Origin: Clostridia bacterium
GTDB lineage: Bacteria; Bacillota; Clostridia; Oscillospirales; CAG-272
Assembly: GCA_900753285.1 (NCBI GenBank)
Contig: CAADYN010000155.1
Span: 1 to 23,453, forward strand
Length of the DNA: 23,453 nt
Direction: 5' to 3'
This document shows positions 15,354-22,960 of this stretch, one piece after another. Position 1 is the stretch's first letter. Each line of letters opens with the position of its first letter. The translations under genes and the position numbers were made by a program. Under the pieces are notes generated by a model. The model was not told the DNA's origin, did not search any database, and saw nothing but the letters and a program-made list of their open reading frames with translations.

Positions 15354-16667
15354 ATGAAGAAAATTGCTTTTATCGGCGCGGGAAGTCTCCAGTTTACAAG
15401 CAGCTGTGTGCGCGACCTGCTTACCTTTCCCGCATTTGAGGAATGTGAATTCGCCCTCATGGACATAAATCCGCAAAATCTCGCGAACATCGAAAAAATC
15501 GTCAAAACCATAATCGAGAAAATGAACAAGCCGAAGTGCAAGGTCAGCATAACGACCGATCGTGCCGAAGCTCTTCGCGGTGCGGACGGAGTTCTTTGCA
15601 CGGTTTTTAACGGAGACATCGACATTTGGCAATACGACATTATAATACCGAAAAAATACGGCGTGGACATAAACATCGGCGACACACGCTCAGTCTCAGG
15701 AATATTCCGCGCGCTGAGAAATATCCCGCTTCTTCTCGACATCTGCCGCGATATAGAAAGGTATTGTCCGAGAGCAGTATTCCTCAACTACACCAACCCG
15801 ATGTCAATGCTGTGCGGCGCGATGCTGAAATACGGCAATGTCGAAGTCACGGGACTATGCCACAGCGTACAAGGTACTGTCATGATGCTTTCCCAGTGGC
15901 TGAATGTTCCGTATGATGAAATAAGCTACAAATGTCTCGGAGTGAATCATCAGGCGTTCTACACTGTCCTTGAGCATAACGGAAAAAATCTTTACCCGAA
16001 GCTGCGCGAGCTGTTGAAAGACAAAGAATACTACAACCGTGAGCTGGTTCGCAATGAAATGTTCTTAAAGCTCGGGTATTACGTAACAGAGTCGAGCGGT
16101 CACAATTCCGAATACAATCAGTGGTTCAGAAAAAGAAAGGATTTAATCGAAAAATACTGCACACACGGTACAAACTGGAACCCCGGAGAATACGCATACT
16201 CTCTTAAGCTGCGCGAAAAACGCAAGGAAAACCCGCAAAAGCAATATGACGATTGGTTCGCCGCAAAATTTGACAGCAAAAAAAGCCATGAGTACGCTGC
16301 TGATATTTTCAATGCACGTTTCGGCGACGGCAAGCCTTTTGTGTTCAACGGAAACGTGCTCAATCACGCGTCGATACCGAATCTGCCGTCAGACGCCTGT
16401 GTTGAAGTTCCTGTGGTTGCGGACAGAATGGGTATGAAGACAACAATCGCCGGTGCGCTTCCCGAACATCTTGCGATACTTGTAAATACAACCGCACGAA
16501 TTGAGAATCTGGTAGTAGAAGCCGCCGCGAAGAAAAGCCGTGAAGAAGTATATCACGCAGTGTACATGGACCCGCTGACCTCCGCAGTATGCTCACTTGA
16601 CGAGATAAAGCATATGTGCGACGAGCTGTTTGAGATAAACGCAGATTTCATCGGAGATTATAAATAG
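15354..16667 (+). CDS. GH4 family glycosidase, alpha-galactosidase (MelA)-like
   Basis: GH4 enzymes cleave glycosides by an NAD- and metal-dependent redox-elimination mechanism in the cytoplasm. The 437-residue protein starts with a Rossmann dinucleotide motif (GAGS, 8-11; Asp37 after the second strand). NYTNPM is at 145-150, CHSV at 169-172 and GVNHQ at 196-200. Cys169 and His199 are the expected manganese ligands. The CHSV tetrad is the one linked to alpha-galactosidases in this family; phospho-glucosidases have CDMP or CNVP there. Length and motifs are complete. GGAGG lies 8 bases before the ATG. It is a single-gene unit with a divergent AraC activator and a strong terminator. A related uronate-acting GH4 activity cannot be excluded. 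No transporter is adjacent. Confidence 0.92.
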   Translation: MKKIAFIGAGSLQFTSSCVRDLLTFPAFEECEFALMDINPQNLANIEKIVKTIIEKMNKPKCKVSITTDRAEALRGADGVLCTVFNGDIDIWQYDIIIPKKYGVDINIGDTRSVSGIFRALRNIPLLLDICRDIERYCPRAVFLNYTNPMSMLCGAMLKYGNVEVTGLCHSVQGTVMMLSQWLNVPYDEISYKCLGVNHQAFYTVLEHNGKNLYPKLRELLKDKEYYNRELVRNEMFLKLGYYVTESSGHNSEYNQWFRKRKDLIEKYCTHGTNWNPGEYAYSLKLREKRKENPQKQYDDWFAAKFDSKKSHEYAADIFNARFGDGKPFVFNGNVLNHASIPNLPSDACVEVPVVADRMGMKTTIAGALPEHLAILVNTTARIENLVVEAAAKKSREEVYHAVYMDPLTSAVCSLDEIKHMCDELFEINADFIGDYK

Positions 16668-16699
16668 GATTAAATATTCCGCTGAGTAGTGGGATAAAG

Positions 16700-16754
16700 A
16701 AACGCTGTACATTTTCATGCCTTATTAGACATGGCTGTACAGCGTTTAATTTTT
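16700..16754. terminator. Bidirectional terminator after the GH4 gene
   Basis: AAACGCTGTACA (16700-16711) and TGTACAGCGTTT (16736-16747) form a perfect 12-bp stem with a 24-base loop that can pair further (CATG/CATG). Five T (16750-16754) follow on the plus strand. It would also stop leftward transcription from the pseudogene next to it. Confidence 0.85.
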
Positions 16755-16755
16755 G

Positions 16756-17626
16756 TTATTCTTCCCAGAATATGCCGCAGAACTGCCATACGGACTCGTT
16801 TTCTTCCGCGTCCACGTCGTATTTGTCGGCAAAATATCCGGCGAGATATGCTGTACGGAAGTCGACTGCATCCGCGAAATCATACGGTTCTATCGACTCC
16901 ATGAGGTCGTTCGCCATTTTGGATGAGCCGTCAACGGGAACATGTTCAAATCCGATACTGCCGCCGCGCCTGAGAAGATAGTGACTTGTGTCGGTGTAGT
17001 CGTATTTATCGTCGATCCAATGCCGTGACTGTGTTGCACGATATCTGACCTGAGCGTCCGCGTCCGTATCGAACAGCCAGAACGGGACATACACGCCTTT
17101 TTATCTCATCAATATGGTTCTGGTCGCGGAACACTTTTGGCAGAAGCCGCTTGCCGCTCAAATGATTCATCAGTCCCGCCTTAGCCGCCTTTTTGTCGAG
17201 CTTGAACGGGATAACGATATCCGGCTTCAATGCTCCCGAGAACTGTTCCATCATAACAACTCCGTAACCGACGAGGTCAGCTATACGATAGACGCACGCG
17301 AGTTCACTCTTGCCGAATCACATGAATTTGTATCTTATCTCAAGCAGAGCCATGAGTCCTTTGTCAAGATCCACATAAAACGGATAGAAGTTCGACTTCA
17401 TGCTCTTATTCTTGCGGCGCGGCACGAAAATCTTCTCCCAGAGCATTGTTCCACTCTCGACCTGAGCGGCGTGCATTTTGAATTGCGGGAGTGTAGCGGT
17501 TACAAGATCAAAGTTGCGCATTGCCTTTTCACAGCAAGTTTTGCGGCAGAGATAGTTTCCGTCCGCGAGCTTTTGAGACTGGAAAATGTTGATGGATGCT
17601 CCGCAGATTGCACAAGTGTTAGCCAT
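16756..17626 (-). pseudogene. Fused remnant of a DUF4428-like zinc protein and a TFIIB-type zinc-ribbon protein
   Basis: The ATG at 17626 (GGAGGA upstream) opens a DUF4428-like protein: MANTCAICGASINIFQSQKL, LADGNYLCRKTCCEK, LWEKIFVPR and DKGLMALLEIRYKF. A TGA at about 17318 interrupts it where relatives have an amino acid. The same frame then continues FGKSELACVYRIADLVGYG and runs straight into the middle of a different protein, QFSGALKPDIVIPFKLDKK, of the TFIIB-zinc-ribbon-containing family, whose N-terminal zinc ribbon is missing. A fifth A in an A-run (T-run at 17098-17102) then shifts the frame; the rest reads GVYVPFWLFDTD, YRATQSRHWIDDKYDYTDTS and AYLAGYFADKYDVDAEE, and ends early at 16756. 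At least three lesions and a deletion fusion are needed to explain it. Confidence 0.78.
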
Positions 17627-17640
17627 GATGAATTCCTCCT

Positions 17641-17860
17641 GAAGTAGTTTTCCGACACCGAGCCGAACAGAAACGCGTCGATAAGTCCCTCTCGTTTTGC
17701 CTGCCGTACTTTTTCGGTAAGCTCCGAGTCGCTCTCGTCATCCACAAACAGAATAATGCGGCAGTTCGGAGTGTCTTTTTTTACCCTGTCGCGTATCTTC
17801 ATCCTCTTGCCGAACATCCACGGAGAATACGCCTTCCCCCTCCTTTCGGCGCTAAATGGA
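17641..17860 (-). pseudogene. Response-regulator-like receiver fragment
   Basis: On the minus strand ERRGKAYSPWMFGKRMKIRD, VKKDTPNCRIILFVDDESDS and KREGLIDAFLFGSVSENYF resemble the second half of a receiver domain seen in clostridial response regulators. The beginning and the output domain are absent. The fragment breaks off exactly where the ribosome site of the DUF4428-like remnant begins, suggesting a deletion junction. An in-frame ATG at 17889 exists without a ribosome site. The assignment is by resemblance only. Confidence 0.5.
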
Positions 17861-17987
17861 TTTACTGATATTATTGTACCGATTTTCATCGTTTTTGTCA
17901 CTGGCATTTGTGCCAGTAATCGCATTGTTTGGAACGTCCGAAAGCAAAAAAATCCCCCGGCCTTGTAAGTCAGAGGAAAATTTCATA

Positions 17988-18721
17988 TTATTCGTCTTTC
18001 AGCGTCGTGACCATGAGCTTGTTCTCGATTGCGGTTGCGACAAGGGCTTCACGGTTTTCAAATCCGCCTTTTTCCACCATGTCGTCGAGATTCCACCGCA
18101 CGCCGTTTTTTGTGATTCCGAATTTGTCCGCTATCTCCTGATACGTCAGCCCGCATATGTACCATCGGAGTATATCGAGCTGCCTTGGAGAGAATGTATC
18201 GGACATAGTTTTCTCCATTTCCACAGCCGGTGCAGTCGTCGGGAACACTCTATCGCCGTCAAGAGTGCGTCGGATATTGCTTTTGTCAGTATCTACGGGT
18301 CTACAAGGGAGGTAACTATGACGATTTTTATCTGCGGGAATGCTTTTTTTATTCTCTCAGCCGCCGCAAGTCCGGAATGCTTATGCTGCGTCTGCACGTC
18401 CATCAAAACGAGCTGAACACTGCCCTCGCGAATTTTGTATGTCGGAGGAATGCCGCTGTTTGTGATGGTGATGTCGTATAACTCATTCCTCTCGGCTATG
18501 CGTATCTGAACCTCGTCTCCACCCGCGTGTTTTATGCAGTTGGTGACGCATTCTCTGCCGGCAGCTACAGTCAACTCTTCTACGGCAGTGTCGTGCGGAA
18601 GATATCCCTCGGTACGCACTGCAACTCCGAGAGCTTTTGCGGCGTCTTTCAGCTCGCGATTGATTTCCGCCTGTCTGAGGTTGCCACGGTTTTCTTCTTC
18701 TGCCCGGTCATTGGTTCTGCC
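17988..18721 (-). pseudogene. Fused remnant of a sensor histidine kinase and a LuxR-type response regulator
   Basis: From about 18700 leftward the minus strand reads LRQAEINRELKDAAKALGVA, then AAGRECVTNCIKHAGGDEVQ (histidine kinase N-box) and DITITNSGIPP. At REGSVQLVLMDVQTQ (near 18405) it passes without a break into the receiver domain of a response regulator (LVLMDVQTQ, KIVIVTSLVDP). A TAG follows (18296 region), then a frame change and loss of about 30 residues. The end is a complete LuxR-type helix-turn-helix: SPRQLDILRWYICGLTYQEI, ADKFGITKNGVRWNLDDM, to the stop at 17988. Kinase and regulator were probably adjacent genes; a deletion removed the kinase end and regulator start. Confidence 0.75.
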
Positions 18722-18756
18722 TCATGTTCTGCAAAAATGCACGATCGTAAGACTGT

Positions 18757-19038
18757 TTATAGCACAATGCCGCCCTTTGCGCAATGGATTTCGATGGACT
18801 TTGCGTGTGTTTTTGTTTCACTTATCTCTTTCATCCGCGCTTCCGCCGACTTGATTTTCTCCGATAATTCATGATACTTTACCGTGACATCAGCCGTTTT
18901 CTTTTGCAGTTCGGTGAGGTCAAACAGTCCGTGTTCACGCAGGTAATTTATCGTCTGCGCCATCTGCTTGAGGTTACAGGCTTTCGCTGTCGTTTTGTTC
19001 ATGCGAAGGTTTGAGTCAATGTCGATTACAAAGCGCAA
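18757..19038 (-). pseudogene. Conjugative-element relaxase C-terminal fragment
   Basis: The minus strand encodes NLKQMAQTINYLREHGLFDL, TELQKKTADVTVKYHELSEK and IKSAEARMKEI, the helical C-terminal region typical of relaxases of Firmicutes integrative conjugative elements. The catalytic N-terminal part (Tyr and His motifs) is absent and the tail after MKEISETKTHAK is not the usual one. The possible start at 19038 has no ribosome site. It belongs with the other conjugative remnants at 21055-23453. Confidence 0.62.
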
Positions 19039-19095
19039 ACGTTTTTAATTTCGAGTACAAAAAACAATTAATATATTCCATACCTTGGTACAACA

Positions 19096-20880
19096 TCATT
19101 TCACATAATTCTCGGCCTGCTTGGTAAACATCTCGTAGTATTTACCTTTTTTTGCCATCAATTCATCGTGTGTGCCATGTTCCTTGATTACGCCGTTGTC
19201 AACAAGGAAAATCTCGTCTGCGTCACGAATTGTGGAGAGGCGATGTGCGATCATAATGGTCGTCGCTTTATTCGACTGATTGAAAATCATTTTTGTCAAC
19301 TCATATTCCGCAATCGGGTCAAGCGAGGACGAAGGCTCGTCAAGTATCAACAGTCCGAAGTCACCGTACAGCAGTCTCGATAAGCCTAACTTCTGTGTTT
19401 CACCCTGCGATAATACAATGCCATCCTTGTCGAATTCCTTGGTCAGCTCTGTCGACAGAGAAACATTCGGATTTTCAAGTATGGATGTAAGCTGCAGCTC
19501 TTTAAGAATTTCCGTAAGCTGCTCGGGAGATTTGTCGTTGTACAACTGCATATTTTCCGAAAGAGGGATTGCGTACACAAGCGGGGTCTGGGAGGCGATT
19601 CCGATTCTGTTTCGCACCGATGAAAGATCATAGTCGGGGAGCGGAGTGCCGTTTAGCCGTATTTCACCTTTCTCCACGTCATACAAACGCAGAAGCAGCT
19701 TTGTGAGCGTAGTTTTACCCACACCGTTTTCTCCGACAATGGCAATTTTATCTCCGGCGTTTATTTTCATGCTGATATTTTTTAGTTCAAATTCCGAATT
19801 GTTGTATTTGAAGCCTACGTTGTCAAATTCCACCGCGAACGAACCACTGCCGGGCTGTTTTTTGCCGTCTGATTCTTCGATTTTCGAGGGAAGATTGTAA
19901 AACTGCTTTATTTTATCGGCGTAAATGCTCAGCTCGTTTGAGCGCGGAATCAAATCAAAAAACTCTCCCATGTTTGATTTTAATAAGCCTGCCGCCGTGA
20001 GCATACTTGCAAAGCCGCCTATACTCAACTCGTTATTTATGATTAAATACACAAGATAAATGCTTATCGCTATTTCAGAAAGATCCTCGATAACGATGGA
20101 GACAGCATTTATGAACACGGTTTTGAACTGATTTTTTTTGAACAGCTCTACTTTATCTCCAAGCACACTGTCGTAATGCTTAAAAAGAAAATCAGCGGAT
20201 CTGTTGACCTTTAAATCTGCGGCGTAATTTTTGTTGTAAAAAAGCTGATGTATATATCCGGATTTTCTGTCAAGAGGGATTTGCTCAAGATACTTTTGGT
20301 GATTGATTTCCATGCTTTTGTTGCTGATGAATGTAGAAATGCAAAATGTAGCTACGATGATTAAAATTATCGGCCATTTGCTGGAGGCAATCATCGCGGA
20401 AATTGATATTATTGTCATGGCAGTCGCCATAAAGCGTATTATAAGCAGCCTTGCTTGCTCTGCTTTGCCGCTTCTTTCATTGATCGCGTATGTATAGTTA
20501 TCGTAAAATTCGGGGTCGTCAAAGTATTTATAATCGGTTTTTATGGATTTTTTGTAGTTTTCTTTATCCACGAGACCCCTGATTGTAATATATTTTTTTA
20601 ATCCGTACGCATTGAAAAAAATGGAATCGAACAATTCAAGCGCCATCATTCCAAGACTGAAGCTCAAAATACCAATGATGATTTGCAAAAAGAGATGCCC
20701 TGCCGCGAGAGAATCAATGATATATTTTTGCAGAGCTACGTACAGCACTCTTTCAACAGGAAGAATTATCAGGGCGGTGAAAAACTGTCCGAGCATATAT
20801 GCTTTGCCGTTGGTCCAAAACGGATTAAATAAATAAAAAATATTGCCGATACTATGGAAAATCTTTTTAATTATTTTCAT
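19096..20880 (-). CDS. ABC exporter half-transporter, paralogue of the one at 3251-5059
   Basis: The start is the ATG at 20880, preceded by GGAGG 8 bases upstream; a start 22 codons earlier would include the ribosome site. The 594-residue protein has membrane helices in residues 25-320 and an ATPase domain with Walker A GENGVGKTT (383-391), signature LSQGE (490-494), Walker B LLILDE (510-515) and His546. The signature departs from LSGGQ at two positions. It is most like the other exporter in this window (LTKLLLRLYD, KEFDKDGIVL, LDEPS and LDPIAEYEL are shared). The substrate is unknown. It lies alone, with its own strong promoter, between conjugative-element debris on both sides, and the codon and base make-up is more AT-rich than its neighbours. 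Confidence 0.92.
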   Translation of the reverse strand: MKIIKKIFHSIGNIFYLFNPFWTNGKAYMLGQFFTALIILPVERVLYVALQKYIIDSLAAGHLFLQIIIGILSFSLGMMALELFDSIFFNAYGLKKYITIRGLVDKENYKKSIKTDYKYFDDPEFYDNYTYAINERSGKAEQARLLIIRFMATAMTIISISAMIASSKWPIILIIVATFCISTFISNKSMEINHQKYLEQIPLDRKSGYIHQLFYNKNYAADLKVNRSADFLFKHYDSVLGDKVELFKKNQFKTVFINAVSIVIEDLSEIAISIYLVYLIINNELSIGGFASMLTAAGLLKSNMGEFFDLIPRSNELSIYADKIKQFYNLPSKIEESDGKKQPGSGSFAVEFDNVGFKYNNSEFELKNISMKINAGDKIAIVGENGVGKTTLTKLLLRLYDVEKGEIRLNGTPLPDYDLSSVRNRIGIASQTPLVYAIPLSENMQLYNDKSPEQLTEILKELQLTSILENPNVSLSTELTKEFDKDGIVLSQGETQKLGLSRLLYGDFGLLILDEPSSSLDPIAEYELTKMIFNQSNKATTIMIAHRLSTIRDADEIFLVDNGVIKEHGTHDELMAKKGKYYEMFTKQAENYVK

Positions 20881-20937
20881 TTTGCATTCCTCCAAGTTTA
20901 TGTCTTGAATTATAGATTGTTGATGTTGTCTACAAAT

Positions 20938-20966
20938 ATTATACATTCTTAAGCAATATTCGTCAA
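20938..20966 (-). promoter_or_regulatory. Promoter of the second ABC exporter
   Basis: TTGACG (20961-20966), 17 bp and a perfect TATAAT (20938-20943) on the minus strand, 11 of 12 consensus bases, giving a leader of about 50 bases. This is among the strongest promoters in the window. Confidence 0.8.
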
Positions 20967-21054
20967 TAATATTTATATTTTTCGTTTATGTGACTTATAA
21001 CAAACATAAAACGTATATTTTGTATTAAATAACTAAAATTATCGTTATATTTGA

Positions 21055-21243
21055 ATTGTGAATATACTGAACCGCGTCATTCATCAGCTCCGACAGATTA
21101 AAGAATTTCGCAAAGCGTGTCCATGCTCTGTAGCCCGTTCCATCGGTAGCAAGTTCAATCTCTCGCCGAATGTACTCGCCCACGCGTCAAAGTGATTCAG
21201 GTGCTTTTTGTCAAGCTTGTCTCTCTGGAAATACCGCATCTTA
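21055..21243 (-). pseudogene. Fragment of a conjugative-element helicase/DNA methylase
   Basis: The minus strand reads KMRYFQRDKLDKKHLNHFDA and then WASTFGE. After a frame change it continues IELATDGTGYRAWTRFAKFF and NLSELMNDAVQYI. This is a well-conserved stretch of the very large SNF2-type helicase/methylase carried by Firmicutes conjugative elements, where about four residues (TTTA or similar) normally join FGE to IEL. A short deletion there explains the frame change. Only about 60 residues of a protein of over 2000 remain. Its upstream side is cut by the group II intron remnant. Confidence 0.7.
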
Positions 21244-21311
21244 GTATGAGGTAAGACGGCTGTACAAACTCACTCTCGAACCGTACGGGCATCTCTCAAT
21301 GCACAAGGCTC
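21244..21311 (-). mobile_element. Group II intron 3' remnant (domains V and VI)
   Basis: On the minus strand bases 21311-21278 form a 34-nt domain V: it begins GAGCC, ends GTACGGTTC, and the two halves pair around a GAGA loop. This is the conserved catalytic hairpin of group II introns. Domain VI follows (GTGAG pairing with CTCAT), and the 3' splice end would be near 21244 (CTCATAC). Immediately downstream the helicase reading frame resumes with KMRYF. The reverse transcriptase and the rest of the intron are gone. Confidence 0.68.
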
Positions 21312-21456
21312 TCCGTTTGTTATCATTTTATGACTTCATCGAATTATGGATTTCAATGTATGTTATGGTAATTCTTTGTAAGGTCTGAGAGCATATCGAC
21401 AATATTATTCGTCCCATTCCAACGCCGCGTTGTCCTGCGCATTGCCGATGTGTCGC
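21312..21456. other. Intergenic stretch without recognised features
   Basis: Upstream of the XRE-TPR gene I see no gene, strong repeat or RNA motif here. An open minus-strand tail ending IGNAQDNAALEWDE then stop (21405) is too short to judge. Confidence 0.3.
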
Positions 21457-21485
21457 TTCACTTTTGCCGCCGTATATGGTATACT
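21457..21485 (+). promoter_or_regulatory. Promoter of the XRE-TPR regulator
   Basis: TTCACT (21457-21462), 17 bp and TATACT (21480-21485), about 55 bases before the ATG. Confidence 0.5.
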
Positions 21486-21539
21486 ATGCTCACAGCAAAG
21501 GCGCCGCGCTTAATTTTTAAGAAACGAGGACTGAATATC

Positions 21540-22676
21540 ATGAACGAATGCGAAAAAAGCACACGCTCGATGGGTCAAACGATTCGCAGGCTGCGTATTG
21601 AGCAAAACCTGACGCAAGAAACACTTGCGGAGCTGCTCGGTGTGACGTCTCAGGCAATTTCAAAATGGGAAAACAATGTCGGACTGCCTGATATCGCGCA
21701 GATTGTGCCGCTTGCAGGGGTATTCGGTGTGACTACTGACGTGCTGTTTGGACTTGATTCCACCACAGAGGAAACAGAAGTCCAGACTATCCTGCATGAC
21801 GCACAGATGAAGATTATCTACGGCGACTTGGACAGTTATCTCGCGGCTTACGACCATATCTCTGTAGGACTGCGGCGGTACCCCGGCAATCTTACGCTGC
21901 TTATAGAAAGCATTGCGCTCGGGGAAACTTTGTCTCTACCTGAAAACGGATGGCTCTATGCAGGTGAACGCGCCGCGGACATTTCTACCGATACAATACG
22001 CCGTGCCAGACTGGTGATCGCATATACGAAAAATACCAACGATGCCTTTCGCGCCAGACAGATTCTCATTTATCAGCTTGTTGCAGCCGGACGGTACACG
22101 GAAGCGATGGATGAAGCGGAAAAGTACCCGGAACGAACGGATTTCACGGCAAATTCCCACAAAGCGTTCATCCGTGCCGCTGCCGGGGATGCGCAAGACG
22201 CAGTCGCATACGTCAGCACTGAAATCGACTACAGTCTACAGGCACTTGAATATAATACTGTAACTCTCGCGAAAGCCTATTACGCCGCCGGAGCATATGC
22301 AGACGCAGCCTTTGTATACGATCGGTATTTCGCTGCGATGGACGCGTTGTTTGAAGGAAAACCGGCACCGTATTACGACTTTGACTCCGGTGACTGCTAT
22401 ATTCTCTTAGCACAGGCGTATCTTGCAATGGGAGAACGTGAGCGTGCCATGGGCTGCGTAGAAAAAGCAATAGACAACTGTATCGCCCGTTTGGAACCTG
22501 ACCGAGAGCTTATCTCGCTTTTCATCCGCCAATCCAAAATTAACTGGGCATTCACACCGGTATCTCGTGAGGTGGTTCGCGTAAAGTGCATGGAAAAGCT
22601 TGCATCCCCTGAAATTGCTCCGCTGAAAGGTGACGCAAGGTTTACAGCCCTGCAAAAACGGGTCGAAAAACTATAA
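21540..22676 (+). CDS. XRE-family regulator with TPR-like C-terminal domain
   Basis: I chose the ATG at 21540 (GAGGA at 21526-21530); the earlier in-frame start lies across the promoter. The 378-residue protein has an XRE helix-turn-helix (residues 14-70: IRRLRIEQNLTQETLAELLG, then TSQAISKWENN). The long helical C-terminal part has TPR-like repeats (for example TLAKAYYAAGAYADAAFVYD and LLAQAYLAMGERERAMGCVE). TPR-bearing XRE proteins often bind a peptide or partner protein. It is intact and monocistronic, flanked on both sides by conjugative-element debris pointing the other way, so it may be cargo or a host gene at an insertion boundary. Targets are unknown. Confidence 0.9.
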   Translation: MNECEKSTRSMGQTIRRLRIEQNLTQETLAELLGVTSQAISKWENNVGLPDIAQIVPLAGVFGVTTDVLFGLDSTTEETEVQTILHDAQMKIIYGDLDSYLAAYDHISVGLRRYPGNLTLLIESIALGETLSLPENGWLYAGERAADISTDTIRRARLVIAYTKNTNDAFRARQILIYQLVAAGRYTEAMDEAEKYPERTDFTANSHKAFIRAAAGDAQDAVAYVSTEIDYSLQALEYNTVTLAKAYYAAGAYADAAFVYDRYFAAMDALFEGKPAPYYDFDSGDCYILLAQAYLAMGERERAMGCVEKAIDNCIARLEPDRELISLFIRQSKINWAFTPVSREVVRVKCMEKLASPEIAPLKGDARFTALQKRVEKL

Positions 22677-22743
22677 GCGAAATAAAAATTTTAATTAGGA
22701 AAATTTTGAGAACTTTTGTTGAAGATATGCTCTTGCGGAATTT

Positions 22744-22949
22744 TTAGAAATACATAGCCGCGCCGCCGCCAAAGCAGATGAGCTGCCGTTTTGTTAGGTT
22801 GAACAGGAATTTCGTTTTTACGTTTGTTAGAGGGAATGTCTGAATAGACAGTGTTTTTGCGGTAAAAGGCTAAAATTTAGGGGATTTTAGCGCAAAAACA
22901 ACCTTAAATCAGACATTCTTTAACTTTTGGGTACAGGTACGTATGCTAT
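22744..22949 (-). pseudogene. PrgI-family conjugation protein gene, start lost and split by an insert
   Basis: AGGAGGTG (22955-22962), overlapping the VirB6-like stop, is followed on the minus strand by ATA at the place of the start codon, then AYVPVPK, the conserved start of PrgI-family proteins. After AAA (22926-22928) the frame is broken by about 95 bases containing a nested palindrome. At 22830 the family sequence resumes: LTNVKTKFLFNLTKRQLICF, then GGGAAM, and ends at a stop at 22744. The C-terminal half is missing. PrgI-like proteins are small membrane parts of the conjugation channel, and in these elements they sit next to the VirB6-like gene, as here. So three lesions are visible: ATG to ATA, insertion and truncation. 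Confidence 0.72.
22831..22921. repeat. Nested palindromic element inserted in the prgI remnant
   Basis: Three stems lie inside one another: GAATGTCTGA (22834-22843) with TCAGACATTC (22909-22918), TGTTTTTGCG (22852-22861) with CGCAAAAACA (22891-22900), and CTAAAAT (22870-22876) with ATTTTAG (22884-22890). A weaker GTTA/TAAC repeat extends the ends. It is palindromic, so it folds on both strands. It interrupts the PrgI reading frame between AYVPVPK and LTNVKTK, so it is an acquired insert, probably a non-autonomous MITE-like element. It encodes nothing. Confidence 0.7.
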
Positions 22950-22960
22950 GGTTACACCTC

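Noticed and set aside
17900..17917. Short hairpin ACTGGCA/TGCCAGT as a regulatory element
   Set aside because: Seven base pairs with a 4-base loop within gene debris, with no gene or T run placed to use it.
16756..19038. Treating the longest frames here as separate intact small genes
   Set aside because: Each carries only part of a known domain, lacks a proper start or end, and neighbouring frames continue the same proteins.
21405..21470. Minus-strand tail IGNAQDNAALEWDE-stop as a gene end
   Set aside because: Too short, overlaps the promoter of the XRE-TPR gene and I do not recognise a family.
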